Below, piece by piece: positions 46,295 to 55,482 of a stretch of DNA of 64,000 nt. How positions within the stretch are numbered: position 1 is the first letter of the stretch; each line of letters begins with the position of its first letter. Below the pieces are notes generated by a model. The model did not search any database. It worked only from the letters and a program-made list of their open reading frames with translations, and was not told the DNA's origin. The stretch is from Streptomyces sp. NBC_00285. GTDB taxonomy: Bacteria; Actinomycetota; Actinomycetes; Streptomycetales; Streptomycetaceae. Location of the stretch: contig NZ_CP108055.1 in assembly GCF_036174265.1 (NCBI RefSeq), positions 1,736,001-1,800,000 on the forward strand, in the 5' to 3' direction. The translations under genes and the position numbers were made by a program.

Positions 46295-48748
46295 GTGGGC
46301 GCACAGGAAGAGCACGACACCGCCCGGCACCGGTTCGACGTGGCCGATGCCGCACCCCTGCTGCTCGACGCCCACGGGACGGTGACGGGGTGGACCAGGG
46401 ACGCCGAACGGCTGCTGGACTACCCCGCCTCCGAGGCCGTCGGACAGAACGTCGCGGACCTGCTCACCCCCGAGGACGCCCGCCGGCTGCCGGAGATCAC
46501 CGCGCGGTGCCGGAGCGACGGCAGCTGGGCGGGGCTGCTGACCGCCCTCGACAGACGTGGCGGGCCGGTCCGGGTCATGGTGCGGATCACGGTGGCCGAC
46601 GACTGCGACGGCTCCGCCCGCTGGCTGGTGCTCCTGTCCGAGATGGCTCAGGCTCCCGGCTGGGACATGAGCCGTCCGGTGCTGGAACAGATGGTCAGCC
46701 GCTCGCCGATCGGCATCGCGATCGTGGACACGGACCTGCGCTGTGTGTGGTCCAACCCGGCCCTGGAGAAGTTCGGCAGCGCCCCGGCCCCGCAGCGGCT
46801 GGGACTGCGGTTCGCGGAGATCCAGCCGGGGCTGGACGCAGAGGCGATCGAGGCGCAGATGAGGCGCGTGCTGGAGACCGGTGAGCCGATCGTGGAGTAC
46901 GAACACGTCGGGCGGGTCCGTTCCGCGCCGCACCGGGAGACCGCGCACACGATGTCGTTCACCCGGATCGACGACGACCGGGGCCATCCGATGGGTGTGT
47001 ACTACACCGTCGTCGACATCACCGAGCGTCACCGGGCCCGTCAGCGCCTCGCCCTGCTCGACCGGGCCGGCGAGTACATCGGGCGCAGCCTGGACATCCG
47101 ACGGACCGCGCAGGAGCTGGCCGACGTGGCCGTACCGGCGCTGGCCGACTACGTCACCGTGGACCTGCTGGAGTCGGTGCTGCGGGGAGCGGAACCCACC
47201 GCGCAGGTGCCGCTGCTGCGGGCCGGACAGCAGTCGGTGAACGAGGGTGTCCCGGAGGCCGTCGTGGAGGTCGGTGAGGTCGCCGCCTACCGGCCCGGCT
47301 CGCCCCCGCTGCGCGCTCTGGCCTCGGGCACGCCCTGGCGGGAGGGGCGCCTGGATCCACTGGCCGCGGAGTGGGCCACCGACATTCCCGGCGGGCGGCA
47401 GGCCACCTTCCTGGAGCTGGGCCTGCACAGCGTGATGATCGTGCCGATGCGCGCCCGGGGCGTCACGCTCGGCGTCACCACGTTCTTCCGCCGGCACCGT
47501 CAGGAACCCTTCGACGAGGACGACCTGAACCTCGCCGAGGACCTCGTCTCGCGGGCGGCCGTCTGTGTGGACAACGCCCGGCGCTACACCCGTGAGCGGG
47601 AGGCCGCGCTCGTCCTCCAGCGCAGCCTGCTCCCCCACCGGCTGCCCGAGCAGGACGCCGTGGAGGTGACCGCCTGCTACCGGCCCGCCGACGAGCTGAC
47701 CGGCCTCGGCGGTGACTGGTACGACCTGATCCCGCTCTCCGGCGCGCGGGTCGCCCTGGTGGTGGGCGAGGTGCCCGGGCACGGCATCGGTGCCGCCGCC
47801 GCGATGGGCCGGCTGCGGACCGCCGTACGGACGCTTGCGGCCCTGGAGCTGCCGCCCGAGGAGGTGCTGGGGCATCTCGACGACCTGGTCGCCCGGGCGG
47901 CGCGTGAGGAGGGCCCGGACCCGGCGGGCTCGGCGGAGTCCGGCGAGGACACCGACAGCGCGCAGGCGGTGGGCTCCGGCTGTGTCTACGTCGTCTACGA
48001 CCCGGTCGACGGACAGTGCGCGATGGCCTCCGCCGGGCATCCCGCGCCCGCCGTGATCCTGCCCGACGGCACGGTCGCCTTCGTGGACCTCCCGCAGGGC
48101 CCGGCACTCGGTGTCGGCGGCCCGCCCTTCGAGTCGGTCGAGCTCGCCCTGGCGGCCGGCAGCACGCTCGCGCTGCACACCGACGGTCTGCTCGCCCGCG
48201 GCGAGGAGTGGACCGCGGACACCGGCCGGGACCGGCTGCGCGAGGCACTGGAGCGCCCCGCGCCCTCGCTCGACCTGCGCTGCCGGGCCGTCGTCGACGC
48301 GCTGTCGCCGGACCGGCCGCACGACGATGTGGCGCTGCTGATGGCCCGCACCCGGCTGCTGGGACCGGGGCAGGTCGCGGACTGGGACGTACCCGTCGAT
48401 CCGTCCCTGGTCGCCGAGGCCCGCAAGACGGCGTCGCGACAGCTGACGGAGTGGGGCCTGGAGGAGTTCGCGTTCACGACGGAGCTGATCGTCAGCGAAC
48501 TGGTCACCAACGCCATCCGGCACGCAGTCGGCCCGGTCAGGCTCCGGCTGATCCGGGAGCGAACGCTGGTCTGCGAGGTGTTCGACAGCGGCGCCACGGC
48601 TCCCCATCTGCGTCACCCGCGCACCACCGACGAGGGCGGCCGGGGGCTGCTGCTGGTCTCGCAGTTCGCGCAGCGCTGGGGCACCCGGTTCGTACCCGAG
48701 GGAAAGATCATCTGGGCCGAGCAGTCGCTCCAGGAGCCTACCGACTGA
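46295..48748 (+). CDS. PP2C-type (SpoIIE) phosphatase with PAS, GAF and HATPase domains
   Basis: 817 residues from GTG 46295, which follows GAGAGG; ATGs at 46247 and 46250 are alternatives. Order: two PAS-like domains (about 20-100 and 135-245), GAF (about 260-430), PP2C (about 455-670), and an RsbW-like ATPase (about 690-815; ELIVSELVTNAIRHA, GGRGLLLVSQFA). The PP2C site has GGDWYDLI and DDVALL, but the usual GDVxGHG is VGEVPGHG, an Asp-to-Glu change at a likely metal ligand. Such proteins act on anti-sigma antagonists in stress or development. Activity may be reduced. Confidence 0.9.
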   Translation: MGAQEEHDTARHRFDVADAAPLLLDAHGTVTGWTRDAERLLDYPASEAVGQNVADLLTPEDARRLPEITARCRSDGSWAGLLTALDRRGGPVRVMVRITVADDCDGSARWLVLLSEMAQAPGWDMSRPVLEQMVSRSPIGIAIVDTDLRCVWSNPALEKFGSAPAPQRLGLRFAEIQPGLDAEAIEAQMRRVLETGEPIVEYEHVGRVRSAPHRETAHTMSFTRIDDDRGHPMGVYYTVVDITERHRARQRLALLDRAGEYIGRSLDIRRTAQELADVAVPALADYVTVDLLESVLRGAEPTAQVPLLRAGQQSVNEGVPEAVVEVGEVAAYRPGSPPLRALASGTPWREGRLDPLAAEWATDIPGGRQATFLELGLHSVMIVPMRARGVTLGVTTFFRRHRQEPFDEDDLNLAEDLVSRAAVCVDNARRYTREREAALVLQRSLLPHRLPEQDAVEVTACYRPADELTGLGGDWYDLIPLSGARVALVVGEVPGHGIGAAAAMGRLRTAVRTLAALELPPEEVLGHLDDLVARAAREEGPDPAGSAESGEDTDSAQAVGSGCVYVVYDPVDGQCAMASAGHPAPAVILPDGTVAFVDLPQGPALGVGGPPFESVELALAAGSTLALHTDGLLARGEEWTADTGRDRLREALERPAPSLDLRCRAVVDALSPDRPHDDVALLMARTRLLGPGQVADWDVPVDPSLVAEARKTASRQLTEWGLEEFAFTTELIVSELVTNAIRHAVGPVRLRLIRERTLVCEVFDSGATAPHLRHPRTTDEGGRGLLLVSQFAQRWGTRFVPEGKIIWAEQSLQEPTD

Positions 48749-48840
48749 CGGCCGGGGCCCGTAGGAGTACGCGCAGATCGCCCCCGCAACCCCCTCATAC
48801 CATGGGAAACTGGTGTGATCCCGGCGGTGAGGCGGCAGCC

Positions 48841-50073
48841 ATGTCCGACAGATCCATCGACACCGACTATGCGGCCGTGTTCCAGGCCCTGCCGGGCATG
48901 GTCGCGCTGCTCACTCCCGACCTGGTGTACGCGGACGTCAACGAGGAGTTCCTGCGCATGGCCGGGCGCCGCCGCGAAGAGGTCGTGGGCCGCTATCTCT
49001 TCGACGTCTTCCCGGACAACCCGAACGACCCCGCCGCGTCCGGCATGCGCAATCTGGCCGCCTCCCTGCGCCGGGTCCTTCAGACCGGGGAGCGCGACTC
49101 CATGGCCCTGCAGCGGTACGACGTCGAGGTGCCCGGTCGGCCGGGGGCATGGGAGGAGCGCTACTGGAGCCCGTGCAACGCGCCCCTTTTCGGCCCGGAC
49201 GGCAAGGTGAAGCTGCTGGTGCACCGGGTCGAGGAGGTCACCGAACTGATCCGGGCGCGCGGCGGGCCGGACGGCGACCGGTCCCGGGTCCTGGAGGCCG
49301 AGCTGTACACCCGCGCCCGTGAGCTCCAGGAGCTCAACGAGAGGCTGCGCAAGGCCCACGCCCACGACCGCGAGGTCGCGCTGACCCTGCAGGAGGCCAT
49401 GCTGCCCGCGTGCCGGCAGACGGTGCACCGGGCCGCCGTCCGGTACCGGCCCGCGGTCGGCGCGCTGAACGTGTGCGGCGACTGGTACGACGTGGTCGAC
49501 CTGGTCGGCGGACACCGCGTCGGCGTCTCGGTCGGCGACGTGGTGGGCCACGGGCTCGCCGCCGCCGGGGTGATGGGCCAGCTGCGCAGCGCCCTGAGCG
49601 CCGCCTCCCGGGTGGCCGAGGGCCCGGCGCAGGCTCTGGACGTGCTGGGCCGGTACGCCCATGTGGTCGACGGAGCCGAGTCGGCGACCGCGGTGACCAC
49701 CTTCATCGACCTCGACCACCAGACCATCACCTACAGCAGCGCCGGGCATCCGCCGCCGATGCTGGTGCACCCCGACGGCCGGGTGGAGTGCCTGGACAAG
49801 GCGACCGACCCGCCGCTGGACGCCCACCCCGACCCCGTCGCCCGGCCGCAGGCCTCGACCACCTTCAGCAGCGGCGCGACGCTCGCCCTGTACACCGACG
49901 GCCTGGTGGAGCGGCGGCACGAGGACATCGACAAGGGCCTCGCCCGGCTCGCCGACTCTCTCGCCCGGCATCGCGGGGACGACCCCGAGACCCTCGCCGA
50001 CGCGGTCCTGCTGGAGCTCCTCCCGCCCGGCGGTGCCACCGACGACACGGCGCTCGTCATCGTGCGGCTGTGA
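48841..50073 (+). CDS. PP2C-type (SpoIIE) phosphatase with PAS domain
   Basis: 410 residues from ATG 48841 with GAGG upstream. An N-terminal PAS domain (about 8-125: AAVFQALPGMVALLTPDLVY and ERYWSPCNAPLFG) is joined by a helical linker (about 140-180) to a PP2C domain. All metal motifs are canonical: CGDWYDVV, GDVVGHGLAAAGV and TDDTALVI. The linker HAHDREVALTLQEAMLP is the usual entry to SpoIIE-type domains. Lies 92 bp after a larger phosphatase gene and may work in the same partner-switching pathway. Confidence 0.92.
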   Translation: MSDRSIDTDYAAVFQALPGMVALLTPDLVYADVNEEFLRMAGRRREEVVGRYLFDVFPDNPNDPAASGMRNLAASLRRVLQTGERDSMALQRYDVEVPGRPGAWEERYWSPCNAPLFGPDGKVKLLVHRVEEVTELIRARGGPDGDRSRVLEAELYTRARELQELNERLRKAHAHDREVALTLQEAMLPACRQTVHRAAVRYRPAVGALNVCGDWYDVVDLVGGHRVGVSVGDVVGHGLAAAGVMGQLRSALSAASRVAEGPAQALDVLGRYAHVVDGAESATAVTTFIDLDHQTITYSSAGHPPPMLVHPDGRVECLDKATDPPLDAHPDPVARPQASTTFSSGATLALYTDGLVERRHEDIDKGLARLADSLARHRGDDPETLADAVLLELLPPGGATDDTALVIVRL

Positions 50074-50247
50074 ACGCGACGGAATGCCGTCGTGGAGCAG
50101 ACGCGGCCGGCGGGAACCGGCCCGGACCGGCGGTCGGCGCTGTTTCGGCTCCTGCCCCCTGCGCCTACACTGACAGCCCCGTCTCACGCCGGTTGACCAG
50201 CCAGAACGCGGAGTTGAGCCGTCCGCCCGACCGAGGAGCGCCCCCTC

Positions 50248-50979
50248 TTGTTCTACTACCTGCTCAAATACGTACTGTTGGGGCCGTTGCTGAGACTGCT
50301 CTTCCGGCCTCGAATAGAAGGCCTGGAGCACATCCCGGACTCGGGTGCGGCCATCGTGGCCGGCAACCACCTGTCCTTCGCCGACCACTTTCTGATGCCC
50401 GCGGTCCTCAAGCGGCGCATCACCTTCCTGGCGAAGGCCGAGTACTTCACCGGCCCCGGCGTCAAGGGCCGGTTGACCGCCTTCTTCTTCCGCAGCGCCG
50501 GGCAGATCCCGGTCGACCGCTCCGGCAAGGAGGCGGGTCAGGCCGCCATCCGTGAGGGCCTCGGCGTGCTGAGCAAGGACGAACTGCTCGGCATCTATCC
50601 GGAGGGCACCCGCTCCCACGACGGCCGTCTCTACAAGGGCAAGGTCGGCGTCGCGGTGATGGCGCTCAAGGCTCAGGTCCCGGTCATCCCCTGCGCGATG
50701 ATCGGCACCTTCGAGGCGCAGCCCCCGGGCAAGGTCATCCCGAACGTCCACCCCGTGGTGATCCGCTTCGGCAAGCCCCTCGACTTCTCCCGCTACGAGG
50801 GCATGGAGAACGAGAAGGCGATCCTGCGGGCCATCACCGACGAGATCATGTACGCCATCCTGAAGCTGTCCGGCCAGGAGTACGTCGACCAGTACGCGGC
50901 CGTGGTGAAGGCGGAGGAGGCCGCCGCGCGCTCGGCCAAGGAGAAGGAGCGCAAGTTCCCGCGGCTGCCGCTCGGTTGA
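50248..50979 (+). CDS. plsC: 1-acylglycerol-3-phosphate acyltransferase (PlsC family)
   Basis: 243 residues from TTG 50248 with GAGGAG upstream. The catalytic HX4D is in GNHLSFADHFLMP (near residue 46), and the second motif YPEGTRSHDGRLYKG binds the glycerol phosphate. The first helix inserts in the membrane (FYYLLKYVLLGPLLRLLF). The enzyme makes phosphatidic acid from lysophosphatidic acid. The charged tail after 215 is not part of the fold. No known operon partners. Confidence 0.92.
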   Translation: MFYYLLKYVLLGPLLRLLFRPRIEGLEHIPDSGAAIVAGNHLSFADHFLMPAVLKRRITFLAKAEYFTGPGVKGRLTAFFFRSAGQIPVDRSGKEAGQAAIREGLGVLSKDELLGIYPEGTRSHDGRLYKGKVGVAVMALKAQVPVIPCAMIGTFEAQPPGKVIPNVHPVVIRFGKPLDFSRYEGMENEKAILRAITDEIMYAILKLSGQEYVDQYAAVVKAEEAAARSAKEKERKFPRLPLG

Positions 50980-51037
50980 CGTCTGCCGTCGGCAGAGCGG
51001 CCTGTGCCGGGGAGCTTTCCGGCCGTAGCGTCGCCGT

Positions 51038-52063
51038 ATGAGACGTGCTGTGGTGATCGGAGCGACCGGGCAGATCGGGCGGGTGGCCGTGGCGGCGCTG
51101 GCCGGGGACGGCTGGGAGGTGACGGCCGTCTCCCGGGGCGGCGGACGGGACGCGGACTGGCCCGCGGACGTGCGCACGGCGCGGGCCGACCGGGCGGACG
51201 ACGCCGCTCTGGCCGCCGTGGTGGGCGACGACTGCGGGGTCCTGGTGGACATGGTCGCCTACGGGCCCGAGCACGCGCGGCAGTTGGTGTCGCTGGCCGG
51301 CCGTGTGGGCTCGGCCGTGGTGATCTCCAGCATCTCGGTGTACGAGGACGGCAGAGGCCGCACCTTCGACACCCAGGGCGAGCCGGACGGCTTCCCGGAG
51401 TACCCGGTGCCGTTGAGCGAGGCACAGCGGACGGTCCCGCCGGGCGAGACGTCGTACAGCACCCGCAAGGCGGGACTGGAGCGTGAACTCCTCGCTGCGG
51501 GCGACCGGTTGCCCACCACGCTGCTGCGGGCGGGCGCAGTCCACGGGCCGCACTGCCGGACACCGCGCGAGCTCTACTTCGTCAAGCGCAACCTCGACGC
51601 CCGCCCTCGGCGGGTGCTCCCCTTCGGCGGAAGGAGCCGCTTCCACCCCGCGAGCGTCCACAACATCGCGGAGCTGATCCGGCTGGCGGCGGCACGGCCC
51701 GGCAGCCGGGTCCTCAACGCCGTTGACCCGGACGCCCCCACGGTCGCGGAGATCGCCGGTGCGATCGACGCCGTCATGGGCGCCCGGACCGAGACGGTCC
51801 TGCTGGACGGGCCGCCTCCGTCACCGGTCGTGGGCGACACCCCGTGGTCGGTGCCCGCGCCGGTGGTCTGCGACATGTCCGCCGCGGAACGGGAGTTGGG
51901 CTATCGCCCGGTGGTGCGGTACGCGGACCGGCTGCCGGAGACCGTCGCCTGGATCGAGCGGCAACTGGAGGGACGGGACTGGCGGGAGGCGTACCCGAAG
52001 ATGTTCCCGACGTACGGCGACCTCTTCGACTACGCGGCGGAGGACGAGTTCCTCGGGGCGTGA
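51038..52063 (+). CDS. NAD-dependent epimerase/dehydratase-like protein
   Basis: 341 residues. Extended short-chain-reductase fold with the nucleotide motif VVIGATGQIGRVAVAAL at the N-terminus. ISSISVYEDG is followed by SYSTRKAGLE, where YxxxK would be expected: here Tyr139-Ser-Thr-Arg-Lys is one residue longer than YxxxK, so the active site is atypical. A conserved FHPASVHNIAELIRLA follows. Family members act on nucleotide sugars or reduce ketones; this one may act on other substrates or be regulatory. ATG at 51038. Confidence 0.78.
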   Translation: MRRAVVIGATGQIGRVAVAALAGDGWEVTAVSRGGGRDADWPADVRTARADRADDAALAAVVGDDCGVLVDMVAYGPEHARQLVSLAGRVGSAVVISSISVYEDGRGRTFDTQGEPDGFPEYPVPLSEAQRTVPPGETSYSTRKAGLERELLAAGDRLPTTLLRAGAVHGPHCRTPRELYFVKRNLDARPRRVLPFGGRSRFHPASVHNIAELIRLAAARPGSRVLNAVDPDAPTVAEIAGAIDAVMGARTETVLLDGPPPSPVVGDTPWSVPAPVVCDMSAAERELGYRPVVRYADRLPETVAWIERQLEGRDWREAYPKMFPTYGDLFDYAAEDEFLGA

Positions 52064-52064
52064 G

Positions 52065-52099
52065 GAAGGGGGCGGCCCGTGGCTCGGGCCGCCCCCTTC
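52065..52099. terminator. Bidirectional terminator between the epimerase and peptidase genes
   Basis: GAAGGGGGCGGCCCG and CGGGCCGCCCCCTTC form a perfect 15-bp stem with a 5-nt loop, 2 bp after the epimerase stop and 22 bp after the convergent peptidase stop. It can serve both strands. Confidence 0.85.
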
Positions 52100-52120
52100 A
52101 CCGTCGTACGGCGTGTGCGA

Positions 52121-53734
52121 CTACGGCTTGGGCGTGGCGTGCGGGGTGCACGTCACGTCGGCCTTGTCCAGCGCGCCGGTGAGCAGGTACGCGTCCACCC
52201 GCGAGTTGATGCACGGGTTGACCAGGCCGGTCACACCGTGGGAGCCCGCGTCCTTCTCGGTGATCAGGCGGGAGCCCTTGAAGCGCTTGTGCAGTTCGAC
52301 GGCGCCCGGGTACGGGGTGGCCGCGTCACGCTGGGACTGCACGATCAGCACACCGGGCAGGCCCTTGCCGGTACGGACCTCGACCGGGCTCTGCTGCTTG
52401 ACCGGCCAGGTGGCGCAGGGCAGGTTCAGCCAGGCGTTGGCCCAGGTCATGAACGGGTACTGCTTGTTGAGCTCGGTGTTGTCGCGGTCCCACTTCTTCC
52501 AGCTGGTGGGCCACTTGGCGTCGGTGCACTCGACGGCCGTGTAGACGGCGTTGCCGTTCTCCGAGGCGATGTTGCCCGCGGTGTCCGACAGGTCCGGGGC
52601 GGCCGCGTCGACGAGCGCCTGTGTGTCACCGGCGACGTACTTGCTGAACACGGTCGCGACCGGCACCCACGAGGAGTCGTAGTACGGGGCGCTCTGGAAG
52701 AAGCCGATCAGCTCGGCCGGGCCGACGACCCCGCCGATGGGGTTCTTCTTGGCGGTGGCGCGCAGTTCGAGCCACTTGGCCTGGACCGCGGCGCGGGTGG
52801 TGCCGAGGTGGAAGGCGGTGTCGTTGGCGGCGACCCAGTCCTCCCAGTCCTTCCAGCGGCCCTCGAAGGCGACGTCCTGGTCGAGGTTGGCCTCGTACCA
52901 GATGTTCTCCCGGGACGGGTTGACGACGCTGTCGACGACCATGCGGCGGACGTGGCCGGGGAACATGGTGCCGTAGACGGCGCCGATGTAGGTGCCGTAG
53001 GAGACGCCCAGGTAGTTGAGCGTCTTCTCGCCGAGCGCGGCACGGATGACGTCCAGGTCGCGCACGGTGTTGGGCGTGGTCATCTGCTGGAGCATCGCCT
53101 TGCCGGTGCGCTCCGCGCAGCCCTCGGCGTACTCACGGGCCAGCTTGCGCTGGGCGCGCTTGTCGGCCTCGGAATCCGGCACCGGGTCGGCCTTGGGCGC
53201 CTTCACGAACTCCTGCGGGTCCAGGCAGGAGATGGGCGCGGAGTGGCCGACGCCGCGCGGGTCGAAGCCCACGAAGTCGTACGCCTTGGCCGCGTTGGCC
53301 CAGATCGGGTTCTTGGTCGTGACGCGGAGCGGGAAGCGCATGCCGGAGGCGCCGGGGCCGCCCGGGTTGTAGACGAGGGCGCCCTGGCGCTCCGCCGCGG
53401 TGCCGGTGTTGCCGATGTGGTCGACGGCGAGCTTGATCTGCTTGCCGTTCGGCTTGGCGTAGTCCAGCGGCACGCTGACCCAGCCGCACTGCACGGGCTT
53501 CGCGAACCCCCAGTCTGCGGGGCAGTCCGCCCAGTCGATACCGGCCTTCGCGGCCCGGGCGGCGGCGATCGCGGCGCCGACCGTCTCGCGGTCCTGCCCG
53601 TGCCGGGTGGCATCGGCGTGCGTGTTGGCGCCGGCCGCGGGTATCGCGAGGGCACCGGATATGAGTGTGGCCGTGATGAGAACCCCGGCCGAACCGAGTG
53701 CGGTCGTCCGCCACTTCGGTCTCGTCTCCCTCAA
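52121..53734 (-). CDS. tap: Secreted tripeptidyl aminopeptidase (alpha/beta hydrolase, S33/TAP type)
   Basis: 537 residues with an N-terminal signal peptide (1 to about 37, hydrophobic LGSAGVLITATLISGALAI and Ala-rich cleavage). The nucleophile is in GVSYGTYIGAVYG (GxSxG) near residue 225, preceded by VYNPGGPGASG for the oxyanion hole. The C-terminal part carries catalytic Asp and His in SQRDAATPYPGAVEL and DAGSHGVTGL. This is the mycelium-associated Tap of Streptomyces that removes tripeptides from exported proteins. It ends before a strong bidirectional hairpin. Confidence 0.9.
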   Translation of the reverse strand: MRETRPKWRTTALGSAGVLITATLISGALAIPAAGANTHADATRHGQDRETVGAAIAAARAAKAGIDWADCPADWGFAKPVQCGWVSVPLDYAKPNGKQIKLAVDHIGNTGTAAERQGALVYNPGGPGASGMRFPLRVTTKNPIWANAAKAYDFVGFDPRGVGHSAPISCLDPQEFVKAPKADPVPDSEADKRAQRKLAREYAEGCAERTGKAMLQQMTTPNTVRDLDVIRAALGEKTLNYLGVSYGTYIGAVYGTMFPGHVRRMVVDSVVNPSRENIWYEANLDQDVAFEGRWKDWEDWVAANDTAFHLGTTRAAVQAKWLELRATAKKNPIGGVVGPAELIGFFQSAPYYDSSWVPVATVFSKYVAGDTQALVDAAAPDLSDTAGNIASENGNAVYTAVECTDAKWPTSWKKWDRDNTELNKQYPFMTWANAWLNLPCATWPVKQQSPVEVRTGKGLPGVLIVQSQRDAATPYPGAVELHKRFKGSRLITEKDAGSHGVTGLVNPCINSRVDAYLLTGALDKADVTCTPHATPKP

Positions 53735-53860
53735 GAGGGACCTCCCCGTACGTCGATTCGATTCGTACGGGGATCCTCGTGGCTGTGGAGACGTTGTGAA
53801 CAGGGGATGCGTAGCTTCTTTGCCAATCCGATAAACGGAAGGATTCGTTCGCTGGGCGGA

Positions 53861-54634
53861 CTAGAAGCTGAAGGCCGCCAGTGCCTCGTCCAGGACCCGG
53901 CGCAACAGCAGAGCATCCGGGGCGACGGCGGTCACGAGCGCGGCGGGGCCCGCCAACGGTACGAGGACGGCACCCTCGCCGAGCACCCGCGCGGTCACCG
54001 GCGCTTCGGCGAACTCAGGCCGTGCGACCAGGAGTTGGCCCACGGCTCGGTGCCCCGCGAGCACCGCGGGCCCGTCCCAGCCGCCCGGCGCCCCAGGTCC
54101 GCAGGCCAGTTCCTGGTCGAGCACGGTGCGCCCCGCGATCCGCAGGACGAGCCGGCTGCTCAACCGTCCGGGTTCCTCCCCCACCCGCCCGAGCACCTGC
54201 TCCTCACGCAGCACGAGGCGGCCGGTCCGAGCAAGGTCGACCCGGGTGGTGACGTACAGATCACTGCCGCCCACGGAGATCAACTGCTCGGGAAGCCAGT
54301 GCAGTTCGGCCTCGTCGGCGACCGTGAGACGTACGTCGTAGTGGGCCTCGCCCTTGGTCTGTCCCGGCAGGGCGATGGTGGCGGCGGCCGATCCGACCCG
54401 CAGCCGGGCGCCTGTACCGACGCCGGCCTCCACGGTGAAGTGGTCGCCGCCGAGCGGTCCGCTCATCGCCCCGACGAGCACGACCCGCGCCTCGGACCCG
54501 CTCCCACGGGTCCGCCGCAGTGCCAGCGGCCCGTCGCTCTCCAGCACGGGCAGGGCCGTACCGCCGCGTCCGTCGTCCCGCGCGACCATCCGCGCGGTGG
54601 CCCGCACCCCCGTCGCGGCCGCGGCCCCGGTCAC
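53861..54634 (-). CDS. ureD: Urease accessory protein UreD
   Basis: 257 residues from GTG 54634, which overlaps the ureG stop by 4 bp (GTGA); a GTG at 54643 is possible. The conserved [20 protein letters not shown] and [19 protein letters not shown] agree with UreD. UreD forms a scaffold with UreF and UreG on urease for nickel insertion. The C-terminal part is rich in Ala and Leu. Last gene of the leftward urease operon. Confidence 0.88.
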   Translation of the reverse strand: MTGAAAATGVRATARMVARDDGRGGTALPVLESDGPLALRRTRGSGSEARVVLVGAMSGPLGGDHFTVEAGVGTGARLRVGSAAATIALPGQTKGEAHYDVRLTVADEAELHWLPEQLISVGGSDLYVTTRVDLARTGRLVLREEQVLGRVGEEPGRLSSRLVLRIAGRTVLDQELACGPGAPGGWDGPAVLAGHRAVGQLLVARPEFAEAPVTARVLGEGAVLVPLAGPAALVTAVAPDALLLRRVLDEALAAFSF

Positions 54635-55308
54635 GCCGTCCACGCGGCGAGCTGCGCCCGCACCCAGGCGGCGACGTCCGCGACGCCGGTCCCGCCCCTG
54701 AGCGACTGGAAGACGACCGGCAGTTCGGCACGCTGGGCCTTGGCGTCGGCGGCCATCCGCGCGAGGTCGGACCCGACGTACGGCGCGAGGTCGGTCTTGT
54801 TGACGATGAGCAGGTCGGCGGTGGTGACACCGGGACCGCCCTTGCGCGGGATGTCGTCGCCCCCGGCAACGTCGATCACGAAGATCTGGGCGTCGACCAG
54901 CCCCTTGGAGAAGGTGGCGGTGAGATTGTCGCCCCCGCTCTCGACGAGGATGAGATCCAGGGGCCCCACCTCGTCCTCCAGGTCCTCGACGGCTTCGAGG
55001 TTGGCGGAGATGTCGTCCCGGATCGCGGTGTGCGGACAGGCTCCCGTCTCCACGGCGGTGATCCGCTCGGGTGGCAGCACGGCCTCCCTGAGCAGGAACT
55101 CGGCGTCCTCCCGGGTGTAGATGTCGTTGGTGACGACGGCGAGGGACAGTTCGTCGCGCAGGGCCCGGCAGAGGGCGGCGACGGTGGCGGTCTTGCCGGA
55201 GCCGACGGGTCCGCCGAGACCGATGCGCAGGGCCCGGTGAGTGCCGTCGGCCCGATGAGCGTCAGCGCTTACTGCGGCGGGGCCGTCGTGGTGATGGTCC
55301 AGATGCAT
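54631..55308 (-). CDS. ureG: Urease accessory GTPase UreG
   Basis: 225 residues from ATG 55308 with GAGGAG upstream (a TTG at 55368 gives a longer form). The N-terminus MHLDHHHDG is a His-rich metal-binding segment. The P-loop [36 protein letters not shown] and [11 protein letters not shown] are diagnostic. UreG hydrolyses GTP to drive nickel delivery to UreC. Its stop is coupled to ureD. A 174-bp spacer with a dispersed repeat separates it from ureF. Confidence 0.95.
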   Translation of the reverse strand: MHLDHHHDGPAAVSADAHRADGTHRALRIGLGGPVGSGKTATVAALCRALRDELSLAVVTNDIYTREDAEFLLREAVLPPERITAVETGACPHTAIRDDISANLEAVEDLEDEVGPLDLILVESGGDNLTATFSKGLVDAQIFVIDVAGGDDIPRKGGPGVTTADLLIVNKTDLAPYVGSDLARMAADAKAQRAELPVVFQSLRGGTGVADVAAWVRAQLAAWTA

Positions 55309-55370
55309 GTACGGCTCCTCGGCCGAGGGGGGTTCGTGGTCAGGTGCAGGTGCGTGGGGGCCGGTCAACC

Positions 55371-55450
55371 CAGCCCCTCCGGCGTTTGAGGAGCGGGGTC
55401 CGGGGCGGAGCCCCGTGGCGGGGCCGAAGGGGCGGCAGCCCCTGGGGACG
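55371..55450. repeat. Dispersed Streptomyces intergenic repeat inside the urease operon
   Basis: Contains CCTCCGGCGTTTGAGGAGCG followed by GGGGCGGAGCCCCG and GGGGCGGCAGCCCC hairpins. From memory the CCGGCGTTTGAGGA core with flanking GC hairpins is a common Streptomyces intergenic element. It occupies most of the 174 bp between ureF and ureG. Confidence 0.65.
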
Positions 55451-55482
55451 GGACGGGTGGGCGCGGCGGGGGCGAAGGAAGC

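Noticed and set aside
50077..50092. CGACGG-AATG-CCGTCG hairpin after the second phosphatase gene
   Set aside because: Only 6-bp arms and no T-run; too weak to call a terminator.
52079..55120. A 1013-residue reading frame on the plus strand across the tap and urease genes
   Set aside because: Antisense to tap, ureD and ureG, which have clear homologies; long open antisense frames are normal at this GC content and its composition is low-complexity Gly/Val/Arg/Asp.
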